64,000 bases of DNA from Planctomycetota bacterium (GCA_012514895.1 JAAYZK010000188.1:24785-88784), one strand, 5' to 3'. Shown: positions 29,468-39,673, counted from the first letter of the stretch. Made by a program: numbers and translations. The notes: generated from the sequence alone by a model not told the origin.

Positions 29468-31579
29468 ATGGAACGTCCCTGGTACCAGCGCGGCTACCGC
29501 CGCATGCTCGTGGACATGCACATCCCGGACGGGGATCCGGCGTTTCTGGCCAGGTACGACCCGGCCGAGATGGTCGGCCTGTACAAGGCCGCGGGCCTGA
29601 CGTCGGTGATGTTCTACACGCAGTCGCACGTCGGGCTGTGCTACTGGCCGACGGCCACCGGCAGGATGCACGAGGGCCTCCGCGGCCGCGACGTCGTCGG
29701 CCGGACCGTCGGCCTGCTGGCCGAGGCCGGCATCGCGAGCTGCGCGTACTACAGCGTGATCTTCAACAACTGGGCGTGGCTGGAGCACCCCGACTGGCGG
29801 ATGGTCGCGGCGAGCCCCTCCTCGGAACTGGCCACCGCCGGCCGTTACGGGCACGTCTGCCCGAACAACCCCGGCTACCGCGCGTTCTGCCGCGACCAGA
29901 CGGCCGAGCTGCTGACGGCGTATCGCTTCGACGGCCTGTTCTACGACATGACCTTCTGGCCGGGCGTCTGCACGTGCGAGCACTGCCGCCGGCGGCTCGG
30001 CGAGGAGACCGGGGGGGAGATTCCCGACGCGGTCAACTGGTTCGACCCCGCCTGGTGCCGCTTCCAGGAGGCCCGCGAGCGGTGGATGCTCGATTTCGCC
30101 GAGTTCCTCAACGCCGCCGCGCGGCAGGCGCAGCCGGGGATCACGGTCTACCACAATTTCGCCAGCGCCCTGGCCGACTGGATGGGCGTCGGCTTCCGCA
30201 ACGCCGCCGCCAACGATTTCCTGGGCGCCGACTTCTACGGCGATCCGGTCGAGCAGCTCACCGTCAGCAAGCTGATGGTCAACCTCTCGGAGAACCAGCC
30301 GGTCGAGTTCATGACCAGCCGCTGCCTGAACCTGGTCGAGCACGAGAGCACCAAGGACGAAGAGACGGTCCGCATGCAGGCCCTGGCCACGGCGCTGTTC
30401 GGCGGGGCGATGCTCTTCATCGACGCGATCCACCCCGACGGGACCGTCAACCCGGCCCCGTACGCGATGATCCGCCGCGTCTACGACGAGATGAGCCGCT
30501 ACGAGCCGTACCTGGGCGGCCGGGCGGTCGAGGACGTGGGAGTCTACTTCAGCAGCGATTCGCGGATGGACTTCGCCGAGAACGGCACGCCGCTGGGCGA
30601 GGCCCACTTCCGCCGCAGCTACCCCCACCTGCGGGCCGTGCGCGGCGTGTGCCGTACGCTCGCCGAGGCCCACGTGCCCTTCGGCGTCATCACCCGCCGG
30701 CAACTGGACGAGCTGGACCGCTACAAGGTGATCGTCCTGCCCAACGTGCTGCGGATGGACCGCCGGGACGTCGACGCCCTGCGGCAGTACGTCCGGAGCG
30801 GCGGGTGCCTGTACGCCAGCCGCAGCACGTCGCTGACCGACAGCAGCGGCATCCGCCACGAGGACTTCATGCTGGCCGACGTCTTCGGCTGCCACCTGGC
30901 CGACGACGATCTCGGCCGCGTCGCGTACCTCAAACCGGCCTCGGCGGCGCTGCGCGACGCGATCGCCCCGCAGGACTGCCTCGGCCACATGAGCCTGCCG
31001 TCGGGCCCCAACGCCGGCGCCGGGATGGTGCGCCTGGCCGAGCGGACCGAAGGCCGGGTCCTGGCCACGCTCACCGAGCCGTACGGCCGCGAGTGGGGGA
31101 CGATCCAGACGCGGAACTGGGCGAGCATCCACAGCGCCCCGCCCTGGCGCGACACCGACGTCCCGGCCATCGTCGAACACGCCTTCGGCGAAGGCCGCGC
31201 GATCTACTGCGCCGCCGACATGGAAGTCATCGACTGCGCCGCCGACCGCCGGACGCTGCTGGCGCTGATCGGCGACCTCCTGGCCGGCCGGGCCGGGGCC
31301 TCCGCCGAGGCGCATCCCTGCGTGTGGATGTCCGTGGCCGACCAGCCGGACCGCCGGCGGATGGTCGCGGGCTTCCTCAACTACCAGCCCCATCTGCCCG
31401 CCGTCCCCATCGCGGCCATCCCCTTCACCCTCCGGCCCCCGGCCGGCCGGCGCTTCGTCGCCCTGCGGTCGGCGCCCGATGGTGGCGAGGTGCCGTTCAC
31501 CACCGGCGACGACGGCGTGCTGAGGGCGACCGTCCGCGATCTCGAGGCGCTTCAGATGCTCGTCGCCGACTACGGATAG
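29468..31579 (+). CDS. GH29/GH42-like glycoside hydrolase with beta-galactosidase-trimerisation-like domain
   Basis: YDPAEMVGLYKAAGLTSVMFYTQSHVGLCYWPT; FDGLFYDMTFWPGVCTCEHCRRRLGEETG; C-terminal GVYFSSDSRMDFAENG...KVIVLPNVLRMDRRDVDALRQYVRSGGCLYASR. Confidence 0.65.
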   Translation: MERPWYQRGYRRMLVDMHIPDGDPAFLARYDPAEMVGLYKAAGLTSVMFYTQSHVGLCYWPTATGRMHEGLRGRDVVGRTVGLLAEAGIASCAYYSVIFNNWAWLEHPDWRMVAASPSSELATAGRYGHVCPNNPGYRAFCRDQTAELLTAYRFDGLFYDMTFWPGVCTCEHCRRRLGEETGGEIPDAVNWFDPAWCRFQEARERWMLDFAEFLNAAARQAQPGITVYHNFASALADWMGVGFRNAAANDFLGADFYGDPVEQLTVSKLMVNLSENQPVEFMTSRCLNLVEHESTKDEETVRMQALATALFGGAMLFIDAIHPDGTVNPAPYAMIRRVYDEMSRYEPYLGGRAVEDVGVYFSSDSRMDFAENGTPLGEAHFRRSYPHLRAVRGVCRTLAEAHVPFGVITRRQLDELDRYKVIVLPNVLRMDRRDVDALRQYVRSGGCLYASRSTSLTDSSGIRHEDFMLADVFGCHLADDDLGRVAYLKPASAALRDAIAPQDCLGHMSLPSGPNAGAGMVRLAERTEGRVLATLTEPYGREWGTIQTRNWASIHSAPPWRDTDVPAIVEHAFGEGRAIYCAADMEVIDCAADRRTLLALIGDLLAGRAGASAEAHPCVWMSVADQPDRRRMVAGFLNYQPHLPAVPIAAIPFTLRPPAGRRFVALRSAPDGGEVPFTTGDDGVLRATVRDLEALQMLVADYG

Positions 31580-31681
31580 ACCGCCGCCAGATGCGCAGAA
31601 ACCCATTACGACATCGGGTGCGGGGGCTGTTGCCTGGATGTTCCGATCTGCCGGGCGGAGGCCGGTGAAGGGAGGTCGCTG

Positions 31682-32710
31682 ATGGGTGGTCGCCTGCGGT
31701 TGGCCGTCATGGGGCCTGGGATCTACTGGAACAAGGCGCATCGTCCGGCGCTGGCCCGGCGGGACGACGTGGAGGTCGTCGCGTTCTGCGCCTCCAGCGA
31801 CCGCCGGCGTGCGGAGGTGGCGGCGGCCTTCCCGGGCCGCCCGTTCTACACGGACGCCGACGCCTTCCTGGCCGAGGTCGCCGCCGATGCGGTGCTGCTG
31901 ACCCTGCCGCTGCCGCTGAACGGCCCGATGGCCGCGCGGGCCCTGGAGGCCGGGCATGACGTCATCGTGGAGAAGCCCCTGGCCCGGTCGGCCGCCGAAG
32001 CCTTCGCCCTGGCCAGCCGGGCCGAGGCGGAGGGGCGCCAGTTGATGGTGGCCGAGCAGTTGGCCTATGCGCCGATCCTGGCGGAGATCCGGGCGAGGCT
32101 CGACGCCGGGGCGATCGGCCGGCCCGTCGTGTTCGACATGGTCACCCACATCCGCCTGGACGCCTCCCACCCCGACGGGTACGGCCGCGGCTGGCGGAAG
32201 GAGGCCGACTTCCCCCTGGGCGCCCTGTTCGACGGGGGCGTTCACCAGATCGCCATCCAGTCCCGCCTGTTCGGGCCGCACCGCCGGGTGTACGCCAGGG
32301 GGACCTCCCTGCGCGAGGGGTTCGGCGAGTTCGACCACGTCCTGATGCACTTCGCGTTCGACGGCGGCTTCTGCGGCACGTTCAGCCACGCCGGCAGCAT
32401 CGACGGGCCGCGCAACCACTTCCACATCCACGGGACCGAAGGGCTGATCGACGTCGAGGGCGACGCCTTCACCCTCCTTCGCCCGTCCGCCGCGCCGCAG
32501 CGCGTCGTCGTCGAGGGCGACGACGCCCGCACCACGATGTGGACCCACCTGCTGGCGCGCCTCCGCGACGGCGCCCCGCCGGCCTACTCTGCCTTCGACG
32601 CCGCCGGCGACGTCGCGACGCTCGAGGCGGTGGCCGCATCGTGCCGCACGGGCCGGTCCGTGGACATCGGGCCGGGCGAGGCGCCAGGCCCCGCCGATCG
32701 CCCGTGCTGA
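31682..32710 (+). CDS. Gfo/Idh/MocA family oxidoreductase
   Basis: DAVLLTLPLPLNGPMAARALEAGHDVIVEKPLARSAAEAFALASRAEAEGRQLMVAEQLAYAP. Confidence 0.9.
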   Translation: MGGRLRLAVMGPGIYWNKAHRPALARRDDVEVVAFCASSDRRRAEVAAAFPGRPFYTDADAFLAEVAADAVLLTLPLPLNGPMAARALEAGHDVIVEKPLARSAAEAFALASRAEAEGRQLMVAEQLAYAPILAEIRARLDAGAIGRPVVFDMVTHIRLDASHPDGYGRGWRKEADFPLGALFDGGVHQIAIQSRLFGPHRRVYARGTSLREGFGEFDHVLMHFAFDGGFCGTFSHAGSIDGPRNHFHIHGTEGLIDVEGDAFTLLRPSAAPQRVVVEGDDARTTMWTHLLARLRDGAPPAYSAFDAAGDVATLEAVAASCRTGRSVDIGPGEAPGPADRPC

Positions 32711-32730
32711 GGGCGCGGCCGGGCCGCCGA

Positions 32731-33759
32731 TCAGTACTGGACGCCGAAGTTGTTCTTCAGCAGGACGAAGTCGTCGAGGTCGACGTCGCCGTCGTCGTCG
32801 AAGTCGCCCTGGGCGCAGGTGGCGCCGGTGGCCGTGCCGAAGTTATTCTTGAGGATGACGAAGTCGTCGAGGTCCACGTCCCCGTCGCCGTCGGCGTCGC
32901 CGGGATTGCAGGCGGTGCCGATGTCCTCGATGCGGTCGAGGGTGAACCCGTCAGGGTCGATGGCGATGGTGTCGATCCAGGCGGTGCGATCGAAATCGGC
33001 GCCGCCGTGGAAGAACTTCAGGTTGAGCACGCCGTTGTTGTCGTGGTTTCTGTTGTAATGGTCCCACCACGCCTGGCCGCCGCTGTGGGTCATCTGGATG
33101 GGCGTGCCGCCGTCGGGGGCGACCCAGATCTGCATCGTGTCGTTGGGATTGTCGATCCACAGCCACAGTTCGTACCACTGGCCGGCCTGGATGGTGAGAT
33201 CCTGGGGCTCATGCCAGGTGTAGGAGCCCGACGCGTACGAGCCGCTGGCGGCGCGGAAGTACTGCCCGTCGCCGCTGAGGCGAACGCGGGCGCCCTGGGA
33301 GGCGTAGTTGGTGGTGCCCTGGTACTGCGGGTCGTTGGCGTCGCCGCCCAAGGTGTTGTAGCCGCCCCACAGGTCGTTGGTGCCCAGGATGAGGTCGTTG
33401 GCCACGGTGGGCTTCCACCGCAGGTAGACGGTGGTTTCCGACCCGGCCAGCATCCGGTCGTAGCCGAAGTACAGGGCGGTGTAGACGGTGCTGAACGTGC
33501 CGGTGCGGTTGAGGTTGGTCATGCGGAGGGCCTTGTCGCCGTCCTCGACGACGACGACGGACCCCGGATGCTCCGCGATGGTGGCCGCGTTCGCCTGGGT
33601 GTACCACATGGGCATGCCCTCGTCGGCGATCAGCCCCTGGCCGTGAATGCTGCTGCCGGCCTCGTAGCTCTCGAAATCGTCGATCAGCGTCAGTGCCGCC
33701 GGGGCGCCGGCGGCCGCCGTCAGAACAGTGAGGGTCATCGCAAGGAGGGTCCGTTTCAT
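32731..33759 (-). CDS. Secreted LamG-like protein with C-terminal dockerin/EF-hand-type repeats
   Basis: MKRTLLAMTLTVLTAAAGAPAALTLIDDFESYE...CNPGDADGDGDVDLDDFVILKNNFG...CAQGDFDDDGDVDLDDFVLLKNNFGVQY. Confidence 0.85.
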   Translation of the reverse strand: MKRTLLAMTLTVLTAAAGAPAALTLIDDFESYEAGSSIHGQGLIADEGMPMWYTQANAATIAEHPGSVVVVEDGDKALRMTNLNRTGTFSTVYTALYFGYDRMLAGSETTVYLRWKPTVANDLILGTNDLWGGYNTLGGDANDPQYQGTTNYASQGARVRLSGDGQYFRAASGSYASGSYTWHEPQDLTIQAGQWYELWLWIDNPNDTMQIWVAPDGGTPIQMTHSGGQAWWDHYNRNHDNNGVLNLKFFHGGADFDRTAWIDTIAIDPDGFTLDRIEDIGTACNPGDADGDGDVDLDDFVILKNNFGTATGATCAQGDFDDDGDVDLDDFVLLKNNFGVQY

Positions 33760-33886
33760 CGCTGCACCTTCTCAAGGAGTAAAAAGAACAACGCGGGGTT
33801 GCAGGCATCGCATCCGTCTTCTCAACTGCTCCCGACAGCCGAGGTCGGTCCGAGAGCGGTCGCCGGAACGCGAGAGACTGGAGATT

Positions 33887-33915
33887 CTTGTAACGCGCCG
33901 TGGCGATTGCGTCAA
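33887..33915 (-). promoter_or_regulatory. Sigma-70-type promoter candidate
   Basis: Minus strand TTGACG-17 nt-TACAAG, about 130 nt upstream of the gene starting at 33759. Confidence 0.45.
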
Positions 33916-34009
33916 GCCTTCTGTCGGCGAACCGGTGTCTCCGCGGCGCTGGTGGCCGCGCATGGGCGCCCCTGCCGGCCCTGGGGGGCCTTAAGGAGCA
34001 GGAGAGCGA

Positions 34010-34999
34010 TCAGATGCCCCCGCGCCGGCGGCGCAGGATCGGCGCCGCCAGTGCCAGCAAGGCGGCCGTCGCGGGTTCCGGCACGGCACACTGGTCCCAG
34101 AAGCAGCGCTTCAGCAGGGCGAAGTCGTCGAGGTCCACGGCGCCGTCGTCGTTGAAGTCGCCTTCGGCCCAGCCCCCCCAGACGCCGGTACGGCCGAAGT
34201 TGTTCTTGAGGAGGGCGAAGTCGTCGAGGTCGACGTCATAGGGGCAACGCGGGTCGCGATGGGCGATCACGTCGGCCAGAGCGGTGATCTCAACGCCCAG
34301 GCCGTTCGGCAGCGTCGTGGCGGGATCGTCCCATTCCGGCAGCACACTGATGTCGCCGGCCCCGTGGGCGACCCACATGCCGACATACGTCAGAATGGGC
34401 GGTAACGGCGGGTCGGTGTCTGCGGGGTTCCCGACATACCGGTGCATCGCCGTCAGGCCCGTGATGGGCGCCTCGCTGATGTACCGTGCCTGGCCCCCCG
34501 GGGTGGACGGGTATGGCGCGAGGCCCACCAGGCACGGGCTGAGTGAATCCGCGATCCAGGTCCGCCCCGGGGTGCAGGCCAGGCCCGCCACGTCGCCGGC
34601 GGTCTGCCATTGGGGCCCGAGATAGTCTCCGTTCATCGTGTGCCGCGTGACCGTCCTGTCCGCGCCGACCCACAGTTCGTTCTCCGCCTGCGCGATGGCG
34701 GTGATCCGGCTGGAGACATGCTCGATGTGCCGTTCCCCCACGACGTTGCCGTCCAGGTCCAGGACCGTCACCATGCCGCCCGGGGCGCCGGCGACCCAGA
34801 CCTCCTCATCGACCTGCGTCATGGCATAGATCGGGTGGGACAGCCCCGGGTCGAAGGACGCCAGGGGCGTGGCGTCCTCCGGATCGAGCAGGTGAATCTG
34901 CCCCGTATCATCCGCCGCCCACACGCCGTAATACCCCGCCGGCGCCGCGACGGCCCACAACCCCACGACCGCGACCGCGATGATGCATGCCCTGTTCAT
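34010..34999 (-). CDS. PEP-CTERM protein with dockerin/EF-hand-like repeats
   Basis: MNRACIIAVAVVGLWAVAAPAGYYGVWAADDTGQIHLLD; VDLDDFALLKNNFG; GDFNDDGAVDLDDFALLKRCFW; VPEPATAALLALAAPILRRRRGGI. Confidence 0.87.
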   Translation of the reverse strand: MNRACIIAVAVVGLWAVAAPAGYYGVWAADDTGQIHLLDPEDATPLASFDPGLSHPIYAMTQVDEEVWVAGAPGGMVTVLDLDGNVVGERHIEHVSSRITAIAQAENELWVGADRTVTRHTMNGDYLGPQWQTAGDVAGLACTPGRTWIADSLSPCLVGLAPYPSTPGGQARYISEAPITGLTAMHRYVGNPADTDPPLPPILTYVGMWVAHGAGDISVLPEWDDPATTLPNGLGVEITALADVIAHRDPRCPYDVDLDDFALLKNNFGRTGVWGGWAEGDFNDDGAVDLDDFALLKRCFWDQCAVPEPATAALLALAAPILRRRRGGI

Positions 35000-35055
35000 G
35001 ATTGCGATCTCCCCAAGAAGGTACCCGCTGAAGCCCGGGAACAACCCACGGCCCT

Positions 35056-35084
35056 AATATACGGCGATAGATATTTTCCGTCAA
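35056..35084 (-). promoter_or_regulatory. Sigma-70-type promoter for the PEP-CTERM gene
   Basis: Minus strand TTGACG-17 nt-TATATT. Confidence 0.65.
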
Positions 35085-35143
35085 GGCCCGATCCAGCCGC
35101 CTCTTGCACTCGTCCCGCCCGGCCGGTATGACTGGCGGAGCCC

Positions 35144-35992
35144 ATGTGTGCAACGACCGCCTTCTTCGCCCTGACGTTCATCCCGCCGACGGCCGACGAC
35201 CCGGTGCGCTTCATGCTGCTGGCGTCGCTGGCGGCGGCGATCTTCGGGGCGACCAAGGCGGGATTCGGCGGGGGGCTGGGGATGGTGTCGACGCCGCTGA
35301 TGATCTACGCGTGCGGGGATCCCCCCACGGCCCTGGCGATCATGCTGCCGCTGCTGATCACGGCCGACTACGTGACGGCGGCGATGTGGTGGCGGCAGTG
35401 GGACGGGCGTAACGTCCTGGCCCTGCTGCCGGGGGCCCTGGCGGGGATCGCCGCCGGCGGGGCGGTCCTGGCGCTGTTCCGCCACCTGGGAGCCGAGGCG
35501 GGCAAGGAGCTGACCGGCGCCGCCCTCGCCCTGGCCATCGGCCTGCTGGCGACGGGCTTCGTCGCCCTGCACGTCGTCCGCGCTGTCCGCGGCGGTATCG
35601 CCGTTTTCCGACCCGGCCGAGCCCACGCCCTGGGCTTCGGCGCCGCCGCCGGCCTGTCCAGCACACTGGCCCACGCCGCCGGGCCCGTCACGCAGATGTA
35701 CCTGCTGCCCCAGCAGATGCCCAAGGGCCGCTACGTGGCCACGACGGTCCTGTTCTACTGGATCATCAACCAGGCCAAGCTCGTGCCCTACTTCGCCCTG
35801 AAGATGGTCTCCACCGGGACCCTCGGCGCGGACCTGGTCCTCCTGCCCGCCGTCGTCGTCGGCGCCCTGGCGGGGCTGGCGCTGCACCGGCGGATCAATA
35901 CCGTCTGGTTCAACCGCCTCGTGTACGGCCTGCTGGGAGTGATCGGCCTGCACCTGGCGATCACCAGCGCGATGGCGCTGTTCGGTGGCTGA
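35144..35992 (+). CDS. TSUP family (TauE/SafE) sulfite/anion exporter
   Basis: LLASLAAAIFGATKAGFGGGLGMVSTPLMIYACGDPPTALAIMLPLLITADYVTAAMWW; multiple TM segments. Confidence 0.87.
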   Translation: MCATTAFFALTFIPPTADDPVRFMLLASLAAAIFGATKAGFGGGLGMVSTPLMIYACGDPPTALAIMLPLLITADYVTAAMWWRQWDGRNVLALLPGALAGIAAGGAVLALFRHLGAEAGKELTGAALALAIGLLATGFVALHVVRAVRGGIAVFRPGRAHALGFGAAAGLSSTLAHAAGPVTQMYLLPQQMPKGRYVATTVLFYWIINQAKLVPYFALKMVSTGTLGADLVLLPAVVVGALAGLALHRRINTVWFNRLVYGLLGVIGLHLAITSAMALFGG

Positions 35993-36128
35993 GCGGATCG
36001 GCGAAGCAGGAGACAGGATCGGGGCCGCGGCCTGCAAAGCCGTGCCGTCGGCCGCCGGTCATCGACCTGGGGGGTGGAACTCCGCAGATCGCGGAACCCT
36101 TTGGGGCACCGTTTCCCGCGACCTCCGC

Positions 36129-36761
36129 TCAGCCCCCGGCCTGCCGCCTGCCGTTAGCCAGGCGGGTGGCGATCGTTGCGACGTGGCGGCCCTGGTAGGC
36201 GGCGATGGCCAGCTCGTTCTCCGTGGGCAGGCGAGAACCGTCCGCGCCGGACATCGTCGTGGCGCCGTAGGGCGTGCCGCCGGTGACTTCCTCCATGTTC
36301 AGAAGACGTTTCTCAGCATAGGGCACGCCGACGATGATCATCCCCAGGTGCAGCAGTGTCGTGTGGAAGCTCGTGATCGTCGTTTCCTGCCCCCCGTGCT
36401 GCGACGCCGTGGAGGCGAACACGCTGGCGACCTTGCCGACCAGCGCCCCGGCCAGCCAGAGCCCGCCGGTCTGGTCGAGGAAGTTGCGCATCTGGGCGGC
36501 CATGTTCCCGTAGCGGGTGGGGGTGCCGAAGATCAGGGCGTCGGCCTCGGCCAGGCGGTCCACCCTGGCGACAGGGATGTGGCCAAACGCCTCGCGGGCC
36601 TTCTTGGCGCCCGACCTGGCCAGGGCTTCCTCCGGCACCAGCTCGGGGACCTGGTAGAGCGACACCTCCGCGCCGCTGACCTCCCGGGCGCCGGCGGCAA
36701 CCGCCTCGGCCATCCGGTAGATGTGGCCGTACATGCTGTAGAAGATGATCTGGATGTTCAT
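36129..36761 (-). CDS. wrbA: NAD(P)H:quinone oxidoreductase, WrbA family
   Basis: [92 protein letters not shown]. Confidence 0.93.
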   Translation of the reverse strand: MNIQIIFYSMYGHIYRMAEAVAAGAREVSGAEVSLYQVPELVPEEALARSGAKKAREAFGHIPVARVDRLAEADALIFGTPTRYGNMAAQMRNFLDQTGGLWLAGALVGKVASVFASTASQHGGQETTITSFHTTLLHLGMIIVGVPYAEKRLLNMEEVTGGTPYGATTMSGADGSRLPTENELAIAAYQGRHVATIATRLANGRRQAGG

Positions 36762-36937
36762 GGTTGTCTCTCCCGCGGCCTGCAAAGTCCCTCCGCGCCG
36801 GGCGGCACGTGAAGGCCCAATCATTGAAGTATAGTCCCCGACCCCGGGATTGTCGGCAGGAAGGCCCCGCCGGCCTGGAGGCCCTGCTTATAATGAAGTA
36901 ACGCAAGGGGCGCGATTTCGCTTGCTGGAGAGGGTCC

Positions 36938-38221
36938 ATGTCCACGTCTGAGATGCCGCCGGGGTTCGACGCGCTGCGGGGGTTCGGTCTGATCGACGCC
37001 CTGATGGGGCGGCGGTCGCGGCGGGTGTTCCGGGGGGCCGAGATTCCCGACGGGGTCCTGGCGTTCCGGTCGGCCCACGCGCCGATGCCGCTGTCGGAGC
37101 TGGAGACGCTGCTGGTGGTCGCCGCCTGCGGGGCCAATACCGGCTGGCACCACCTGATCTACCGCGCCGAGCGTTACGCGCCGCACCTGTCGAACTATGC
37201 GGGGGCGGCGGGGGGGCGGACGTTCCCGTCGGCGGCGGGATTCCACACCTCCAAGACGTTCTACACGGACGACACCGGCCTGTACGTCCTGGACGACCGC
37301 GACGCGCCGGCCTTCGCCGAGCGGCGAGCCGACGGCGGGCTGGACTTCGACGAGGTCCTCTCGGCCCTGCGCGGCTGCGTCCGCCGGGTCCATCCGGGCC
37401 GTCTGCGTCTGCCGCCCAGGACGCCCCAGGTCGAGCCGCACAACACGTGGGTGGTCAACCATCCCGGGACGCTGCTGGTCATCCCCGTGGGAGACCTGGC
37501 CCAGCAGGTCCTGCTGGCCCTGTGCTACATGCTGCAGAACGGGCTGGTGATCACCGACGACGTCCACCGGCGGCCGGTGCCGGGGATCGAGCAGTTCGCC
37601 GACATCGTCGACGTGGAGAACACCTGGACGCTGACGTTCCTGGAGCAGTTCGCCCTGGGCGAGCTTGCGGTCGAACTGGGCGCGAGCTGCTACGCCGGGG
37701 CGCTGACGCTTCAGGCGATGGGGCTGGGCGGGTGGATGTTCAGCGGCATCGACCCCTTCGCCCTGCTGGGGGCGTCGGAGGACCCGGAGGTTCCGGGCAT
37801 GGGCTTCCGCTGCGACAGGGACGACCGCTGGCCGTACCCCAACCCCACGGGTCTGGCGGGGGTCATGGAGGGGTTCTGCCCGCCGCACCACGCGACGATG
37901 CGGGATGCCGTCGAGGCGGTCTGCCGGCGGAAGTTCGGTCCCGGCGGCCCGTTCCACCCGCAGACGCCGGGGCCGTGGAAGGACACGCCGGCCGTCCGCG
38001 GCGCCGCCGAGGTGCACGGCGAGCGCTTCCGCCGGTGCGTGGCGCACCAGGCGCAGTACGTCTACGACGCGTTCGGCAAGTTCCCCGGGACCGTCCCGTC
38101 CATCTACGCGCTGATGTACCTGCAGGCCCAGCACCTGGACCTGGACTTCTACGACCGGTTCTTCGCGCCCGGGGCGTACCTGGCGACGCACGCCGAGCAC
38201 ATGCGTCAGTGGCATCCGTGA
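36938..38221 (+). CDS. Nitroreductase-like conserved protein
   Basis: LIDALMGRRSRRVFRGAEIPDGVLAFRSAHAPMPLSELETLLVVAACGANTGWHHLIY...LQNGLVITDD...LGASCYAGALTLQAMGLGGWMFSGIDPFALLG. Confidence 0.5.
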   Translation: MSTSEMPPGFDALRGFGLIDALMGRRSRRVFRGAEIPDGVLAFRSAHAPMPLSELETLLVVAACGANTGWHHLIYRAERYAPHLSNYAGAAGGRTFPSAAGFHTSKTFYTDDTGLYVLDDRDAPAFAERRADGGLDFDEVLSALRGCVRRVHPGRLRLPPRTPQVEPHNTWVVNHPGTLLVIPVGDLAQQVLLALCYMLQNGLVITDDVHRRPVPGIEQFADIVDVENTWTLTFLEQFALGELAVELGASCYAGALTLQAMGLGGWMFSGIDPFALLGASEDPEVPGMGFRCDRDDRWPYPNPTGLAGVMEGFCPPHHATMRDAVEAVCRRKFGPGGPFHPQTPGPWKDTPAVRGAAEVHGERFRRCVAHQAQYVYDAFGKFPGTVPSIYALMYLQAQHLDLDFYDRFFAPGAYLATHAEHMRQWHP

Positions 38222-38268
38222 CGATTCCTGTTGAGCCGGTGCCCGCCGGGGCGTAGACTCCGCTTCCC

Positions 38269-39642
38269 GTGGATGAGCCTCGCCCCCGACATGATCCGTA
38301 CGCCGCCTTCCGCGTCCCCGCGTTCCGCCGCCTGCTGATCGGCGGGCAGATCGTGCGCATCGGCACCAGCGGGCAGGCCCTGGCGATCAGTTGGGAGATG
38401 TTCCAGCGGACGAGGGATCCGATGGCCCTGGGGCTGGTCGGGCTGGTGCAGGCGATCCCGATGCTCCTGCTGACCCTGCCGGCCGGCTACCTGGCCGACG
38501 TGCTGGACCGTCGCAGGCTGATGGTGGCGGGCATGCTGCTGACCAGCGCCACCAGCTTGGGTCTTGCGGCATTCAGTTGGATGGAAGGCTCGATCGCGAT
38601 CATGTACGTCCTGCTGTTCATCGACCGGGCGGCCCTGCAGTTGGCGTGGCCGGCTTCGGCGTCGCTGCTGCCGCTGATCGTCCCGGCCGAGACGTTCGAG
38701 AACGCCATGAAGTGGCGGACGAGCCTGGGGCAGATCTCCAACGTGATCGGCCCGGTGGTGGGGGGGTTCCTCATTGCCTGGTCGATTCCGGCGGCGTACC
38801 TGCTCAGCGCCGCCTCGACGCTGGCGAACATCGTCCTGCTGCTGTCGATCGACATCCCCGACGCGCCGCGGGCGGTCCGGGGGCGGATGATCCGCCAGGT
38901 CGCCGAGGGCGTGGCGTTCGTGTGGCGCCGCAAGGTGCTGCTGGGGGCGATCTCGCTGGACCTGTTCGGCGTCCTGCTGGGCGGGGCGGTCTACCTGCTG
39001 CCGATGTACGTGGACGGCATCATCGACCTGTCGGGCACCGGCCTGTCGCCCGAGAAGGCCCTGGGCTGGCTGCGGTTCGCCCCGGCCGCCGGGGCGCTGG
39101 TCATGGCCCTGATCCTCACCCACGCCCCGCCCTTCCGCCGGGCCGGCCGCACCATGCTGCTGGCCGTCGCCAGCTTCGGGGCCGCGACCATCGTGTTCGG
39201 CTTCTCGCGGAATTTCTGGCTGTCGATGGCGATGCTCGCCCTGACCGGCGCGCTGGACAACATCTCCGTCGTCGTCCGCCACATCCTCGTGCAGATGTCC
39301 ACGCCCAACGAGATGCGCGGCCGCGTCTCCGCCGTCAACGCCATGTTCATCTCCAGCTCCAACGAACTGGGCGGCTTCGTGAGCGGCACCGTCGCGCGCC
39401 TCTGCGGCGCCGTCGCCAGCGTCGTCTCCGGCGGCATCGGCACGATCCTGGTCGTCTGCGCCTGGACGGGCCTGTTTCCCGCCCTCCGCAAGGTCGGCCG
39501 CCTCGCCGAGACCGTTGCGGATGTCCAGCCCCCCCCTCGCCCCCGGGGCTTCGCCGTCTCCCTGCCCGCCCCGATCGCCGGGGACGCCCCCCCGACGCAG
39601 GCGGCGGGCGAGCAGGGCAGCGGCCGGTCGCCCAGGCGGTGA
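38269..39642 (+). CDS. MFS transporter (EntS/TMS1-like)
   Basis: FRVPAFRRLLIGGQIVRIGTSGQALAISWEMFQRTRDPMALGLVGLVQAIPMLLLTLPAGYLADVLDRRRLMVAGM; MSTPNEMRGRVSAVNAMFISSSNELGGF. Confidence 0.9.
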   Translation: MDEPRPRHDPYAAFRVPAFRRLLIGGQIVRIGTSGQALAISWEMFQRTRDPMALGLVGLVQAIPMLLLTLPAGYLADVLDRRRLMVAGMLLTSATSLGLAAFSWMEGSIAIMYVLLFIDRAALQLAWPASASLLPLIVPAETFENAMKWRTSLGQISNVIGPVVGGFLIAWSIPAAYLLSAASTLANIVLLLSIDIPDAPRAVRGRMIRQVAEGVAFVWRRKVLLGAISLDLFGVLLGGAVYLLPMYVDGIIDLSGTGLSPEKALGWLRFAPAAGALVMALILTHAPPFRRAGRTMLLAVASFGAATIVFGFSRNFWLSMAMLALTGALDNISVVVRHILVQMSTPNEMRGRVSAVNAMFISSSNELGGFVSGTVARLCGAVASVVSGGIGTILVVCAWTGLFPALRKVGRLAETVADVQPPPRPRGFAVSLPAPIAGDAPPTQAAGEQGSGRSPRR

Positions 39643-39673
39643 CGGCGCCTGGCAGCCCGCCCCGCCGTGGCGG

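Noticed and set aside
27962-32548. 1528-aa minus-strand ORF
   Set aside because: Fully antisense to cupin, GH29-like and Gfo/Idh genes; composition typical of a mirror frame.
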